DNA from: Mucilaginibacter rubeus
Lineage (GTDB): Bacteria > Bacteroidota > Bacteroidia > Sphingobacteriales > Sphingobacteriaceae
Length of the DNA: 64,000 nucleotides
Assembly (NCBI RefSeq): GCF_003286415.2
Contig: NZ_CP043450.1
Location: 3,410,001 to 3,474,000 of the forward strand
Reading direction: 5' to 3'
Shown one piece after another: positions 61,134 to 64,000 of this stretch. Below the pieces are notes generated by a model that searched no databases, was not told the origin of the DNA, and saw only the letters and a program-made list of their open reading frames with translations. Each line of letters starts with the position of its first letter. The first letter of the stretch is position 1. Position numbers and translations under genes: made by a program.

Positions 61134-61688
61134 TCAGGAAGCGATATTAGCGATACCAAAAGCAATACCCATAACTATTGGCGAGAAAAATATTGCCCTA
61201 AGACAAAGTACGTACATCTTCCAGCGCCTATCATTCTTTTTGGTGTTTTCCTCAATCCGCTCCTTAAAATTGATGATCTCCACTTTATAAAAAGCTAAAA
61301 TCCGGTCATCATCCTTCAATTTATCGTTGAAAAACCCAATATTAAAATATGCTTCAGGGTTTGTACCAGGCAAAAGGTATTCGCTGGGTGTCACGCTTTC
61401 TAAAATAAATATCAGGCCCAGTATCAAAAAGTAAAATATACCTACTATTGCCGTAAACAACAAAGTATCTAAATGAGGGGTATCCTTCCATTTTCCGATA
61501 GCATACGCCACCAGACCAATCAAAACACCGGACACCAGCGTTAACAACCCGTTCGAGCGTTCATAAATCCCTTTTGCCGTTTCCATAGTGTAGTTATATG
61601 ATTTTTCGGCCTGATCAAAGATGAATTTCGCATCTTCAAGGGTTAATTTGTTGAGCCAGTCTTTCTTTTCCTTCCAGAAGTTTTCCAT
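61134..61688 (-). CDS. Three-helix membrane protein of unknown function
   Basis: A 184-residue protein. N-terminal amphipathic helix (EDAKFIFDQAEKSYNYTMETAKGIYERS), two helices (LLTLVSGVLIGLVAYAIG; TLLFTAIVGIFYFLILGLIFIL), a polar helical part (FNDKLKDDDRILAFYKVEIINFKE ... is cut here) and a last helix (AIFFSPIVMGIAFGIANIA). The layout recalls SLATT/Pycsar-type effector membrane proteins, but no nucleotide-cyclase or nuclease gene lies nearby, so that link is weak. Confidence 0.6.
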   Translation of the reverse strand: MENFWKEKKDWLNKLTLEDAKFIFDQAEKSYNYTMETAKGIYERSNGLLTLVSGVLIGLVAYAIGKWKDTPHLDTLLFTAIVGIFYFLILGLIFILESVTPSEYLLPGTNPEAYFNIGFFNDKLKDDDRILAFYKVEIINFKERIEENTKKNDRRWKMYVLCLRAIFFSPIVMGIAFGIANIAS

Positions 61689-61765
61689 AAGGGTACTTTT
61701 ACCCTAATTTAAATTTATTTTGTCGTAATTCATCCAATATCAATCAAATACAATCGAGCCTAAAT

Positions 61766-61800
61766 AAAAAAGCCCGGCGCTTTAAGCAACCGGGCCTGCA
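61766..61800 (-). terminator. Terminator of the fasciclin gene
   Basis: GCCCGG (61772-61777) and CCGGGC (61790-61795) with inner GCTT/AAGC; on the minus strand followed by a T-run (the A-run at 61764-61770). Confidence 0.88.
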
Positions 61801-61824
61801 TTTATTTACAAACTGAGATTTTAC

Positions 61825-62373
61825 TTAGTTAGGCATTAATACGGTATTAACCACGTGAATAACACCATTTTTTTGAAATACATCGGCAATGGTGATCCAC
61901 GATTTACCGCCTTTTTCATCAACAAGGTATAGTTTTTTGCCTTTCGCCATAACGGTAAGTGTACCACCTGCTACTGTTTTTAACTCGGCTTTACCCATAC
62001 CGGCTTTAACTTTAGCCCACAACTCTGCCGAACTTAAACGCCCTGCTACCACATGGTAAGTAAGGATCTTGGTTAGCATTGCTTTATTTTCCGGTTTCAA
62101 CAAGGTTGGCACGGTTTCCTTTGGTAGTTTATCAAATGCCTCATTAGTTGGTGCAAAAACGGTAAAGGGGCCGTCGCCTTTCAGCGTTTCTACTAAACCG
62201 GCGGCTTTAACAGCGGCAACAAGTGTGGTATGGTCTTTTGAATTTACCGCGTTATCAATAATATCTTTAGTTGGGTACATAGCAGCGCCACCTACCATTT
62301 TGGTTTGAGCGTTGGCTTTAGGGGCTACTGCAAAAGCTACTAATGCAAAGGCCGCGATGATCAGTTTTTTCAT
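61825..62373 (-). CDS. Secreted fasciclin-domain protein
   Basis: A 182-residue protein: signal peptide ending near KANAQ, then one FAS1 domain: IIDNAVNSKDHTTLVAAVKAAGL, TLKGDGPFTVFAPTNEAFDKLP (cut), KILTYHVVAGRLSSAELW and the C-terminal FQKNGVIHVVNTVLMPN. FAS1 domains mediate adhesion; bacterial forms are secreted or periplasmic. Own terminator. Sequence is close to the widespread Sphingobacteriaceae/cyanobacterial single-domain type. Confidence 0.94.
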   Translation of the reverse strand: MKKLIIAAFALVAFAVAPKANAQTKMVGGAAMYPTKDIIDNAVNSKDHTTLVAAVKAAGLVETLKGDGPFTVFAPTNEAFDKLPKETVPTLLKPENKAMLTKILTYHVVAGRLSSAELWAKVKAGMGKAELKTVAGGTLTVMAKGKKLYLVDEKGGKSWITIADVFQKNGVIHVVNTVLMPN

Positions 62374-62593
62374 AATTTATGTTTTAATTGATTTGGTAAG
62401 AACTACGAGGCACTTCGTCAGGCAGATTCGAACCCCTTAATAAACCAATACAAATTGCTGATTATCAAACAATTAATAACACCCCATTTTAGAGTACGAT
62501 TAAAGTACAAAATCTGACTGTTTATTAACCTTTCCCCAATCCGAAGCATTTGTAATTACGTTTATCAATTAAACCATCCACCCAAAAAAAGAA

Positions 62594-62824
62594 ATGCTTA
62601 CCGAAAAACTTATAGCCAACAGGATCCGTGCAGTCAGGGAAGAAAAAAATTACACCCAGTTTTACGTAGCTTACAAACTCAATGTATCACAAAACACATT
62701 CAGCAAAATTGAGCTGGGCAACGTTAAGTTAACGCTGGCCAGGCTTATTGAAATAGCAAAGGTTTTGGAAGTTGACCTGATAGAGTTTCTAAGAGAAGAG
62801 TCGCTATATATTATAGCGCGATAA
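62594..62824 (+). CDS. XRE-family helix-turn-helix regulator
   Basis: A 76-residue protein that is one Cro/C1-type HTH: LIANRIRAVREEKNYTQFYVAYKLNVSQNTFSKIE (first half ends at LNVSQ) then LARLIEIAKVLEVDLIEFL. No extra domain. A TATATTATAGCGCG stop region follows. Probably a stand-alone transcription regulator; target unknown. Confidence 0.9.
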   Translation: MLTEKLIANRIRAVREEKNYTQFYVAYKLNVSQNTFSKIELGNVKLTLARLIEIAKVLEVDLIEFLREESLYIIAR

Positions 62825-62930
62825 ATTACTGTCGCGTACCGACCTTTTTCAGTTTATTTATAACCGATATTTTTAAATATAAGTTTGATCATTAATTTTC
62901 AATAAATTCAGCCCGGGTTATAAATCATTC

Positions 62931-63323
62931 ATGAAAACTACAACGCTGATTTGCCGGGTGCTGCTCGGTTCACTTTACCTGATCTTCGGGCTCGACTACT
63001 TTTTGCACTTTATACCTTATCAGCCGTTGCACACCGGTAAAGCAGGCGCTTTTATAGCCGGTTTAAAAGGCACAGGTTATTTTTATCCCATGCAAAAAGT
63101 AATACAGATTGTAGGCGGCTTGTCATTGATGTTTAACCGCTATGCACCTTTTTCGGCCGTGGTATTGTTCCCCATCAGTTTAAATGTACTGCTATTCCAT
63201 ACCTTTTTAGTACCATCCGGATGGTTAATGGGCGTTACCCTTGTAGTTCCGAACTTGCTGCTGGGCTATGCCTACCGAAAATATTACAGCGGCATGTTTA
63301 CCATGAAGGCGGTTGGCGAATAG
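62931..63323 (+). CDS. DoxX-like four-helix membrane protein
   Basis: A 130-residue protein with four helices: ICRVLLGSLYLIFGLDYFLHF, GYFYPMQKVIQIVGGLSLMF, FSAVVLFPISLNVLLFHTFL and GVTLVVPNLLLGYAYRKYY. The order and RVLLGSLYLIFGLDYF start resemble the DoxX/DoxD-like family linked to redox or membrane stress; activity unknown. Followed 52 bases later by the CPBP protease gene. Confidence 0.8.
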   Translation: MKTTTLICRVLLGSLYLIFGLDYFLHFIPYQPLHTGKAGAFIAGLKGTGYFYPMQKVIQIVGGLSLMFNRYAPFSAVVLFPISLNVLLFHTFLVPSGWLMGVTLVVPNLLLGYAYRKYYSGMFTMKAVGE

Positions 63324-63375
63324 CAGATTATTGAATCTACACCAACCTTAATTTTACCTTATCACAATATCCATC

Positions 63376-64000
63376 ATGGACAATATCGACCTAAACGACG
63401 ATTCATTTATTACCAATAATTTGGATAGCTCTCCGAAAATCGTGCCCGCTTACCCAAACTTAAAGTCGCTCGTAGGGTTATTTTTTATCCTGATCTTGTA
63501 TATGCTAATTGGAGGCTTAATTGGAGGATTATTTCTATTTGAGACCAGGTATTTAGATGTCAGATCAATAAAGCCACTAATCAACTTAATATTATACGTT
63601 GGTTATTTGTTGTTCGCTATCAGGTATGCTATTAGAAAAGCAAAAAAGCAGGAACAAGCTCCTTTCAAAATTCGCTTTACCCGGATACCGTTCTTTTTAA
63701 TACCAGTTCTTATTTTAACAACTGCAGCTATGCTTGTGGGTTTGGAATGGGTTTCAACCCTGTTACCGATGCCCGAATCAGTCCGTAAGTTTTTTGAAAA
63801 GAGTTTTACCAAAGATTTCTCCTCTCTGATAATGCTCGTTATTGCGGCTCCCGTACTTGAAGAGATATTTTGTCGTGGCATTGTATTGAAAGGCTTATTA
63901 AAGAACTATACGCCAAATAAAGCAATATTGATTTCCGCTTTATTTTTTGGGTTAATTCATCTAAATCCATGGCAGGCAATGACTGCTTCTTTGAGTGGTT
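63376..64000 (+). CDS. CPBP family intramembrane glutamic protease, 5' part
   Basis: Starts at ATG 63376 and stays open to the window end (208 codons seen, C-terminus missing). Helices: LVGLFFILILYMLIGGLIGG, LINLILYVGYLLFAI, FFLIPVLILTTAAMLVGL. Signature motifs VIAAPVLEEIFCRGIVLKGL (EExxxR) and LFFGLIHLNPWQAM (FxxxH) are those of the CPBP/Abi protease family (Rce1-like). These cleave membrane proteins or provide immunity to peptides; the target is unknown. Confidence 0.9.
   Translation, partial: MDNIDLNDDSFITNNLDSSPKIVPAYPNLKSLVGLFFILILYMLIGGLIGGLFLFETRYLDVRSIKPLINLILYVGYLLFAIRYAIRKAKKQEQAPFKIRFTRIPFFLIPVLILTTAAMLVGLEWVSTLLPMPESVRKFFEKSFTKDFSSLIMLVIAAPVLEEIFCRGIVLKGLLKNYTPNKAILISALFFGLIHLNPWQAMTASLSG

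Noticed and set aside
61134..61688. Full Pycsar/CBASS defence system
   Set aside because: Only the membrane-protein layout is suggestive; no cyclase, nuclease or sensor gene is within the window.

Overview
The window looks like chromosomal DNA of a Bacteroidota bacterium of the Sphingobacteriaceae type (Mucilaginibacter/Pedobacter-like). This is inferred from the SusC/SusD pair, UpxY-like antiterminator, LytTR and TPR-type histidine kinases, lack of Shine-Dalgarno sequences, moderate GC and AT-rich promoters. No insertion sequence, prophage, rRNA or CRISPR array was seen.

Layout. 1-1247 is the 3' end of glmS, closed by a terminator. 1557-29724 is one 28-kb, all-plus-strand exopolysaccharide/capsule locus of 25 genes. 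It holds Wza-like export lipoprotein, Wzc-like tyrosine autokinase, NusG/UpxY-like antiterminator, flippase, polymerase, initiating phosphoglycosyltransferase, six glycosyltransferases, a propeller protein related to glucosamine inositolphosphorylceramide transferases, nucleotide-sugar enzymes (UDP-sugar dehydrogenase, epimerase, WbpM/CapD-type dehydratase, PLP aminotransferases) and an unusually rich decorating set (AsnB, GNAT, two FemAB/GNAT-like acyltransferases, PhyH oxygenase, DUF2334). Many genes overlap as ATGA or TAATG. The order is broken at 4662-5287 by about five tandem ~122-bp repeats, each able to fold into a hairpin, directly before the antiterminator gene.

29862-34982 carries a PAS-AraC-PAS-PAS regulator, a small HTH protein preceded by a 22-bp perfect palindrome, and an MBOAT plus SGNH pair that probably acylates a polysaccharide. 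35201-45518 is mixed housekeeping and accessory DNA: esterase, two identical tRNA-Pro genes, AraC/VOC/DinB genes, an MFS pump divergent from an Lrp-type regulator, a two-DTG pepsin-like lipoprotein, a LytTR two-component system, and a metallophosphoesterase/YceI/cytochrome c operon.

45755-51000 has exported proteins of unknown function and a TPR-histidine kinase convergent with a LuxR-type response regulator. Two promoters on either side of this pair share a 20-bp imperfect palindrome with identical spacing to the -7 box; each precedes a small membrane-anchored unknown. 51665-58779 is a SusC/SusD/DUF1735 operon convergent with a secreted PHP-domain (CehA-type) hydrolase. 59111-64000 holds START, DUF5996, fasciclin, XRE, DoxX-like and CPBP-protease genes plus unknowns; the last runs off the end.

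The strongest leads are the repeat array before the antiterminator gene, the shared operator-like palindrome around the two-component system, a recurring CTTTTAYAGG/TTTATAGCT motif upstream of the polysaccharide, HTH and SusC genes, the sandwiched AraC domain, and the pepsin-like lipoprotein. No fully formed new multi-gene defence or mobile system was recognised.
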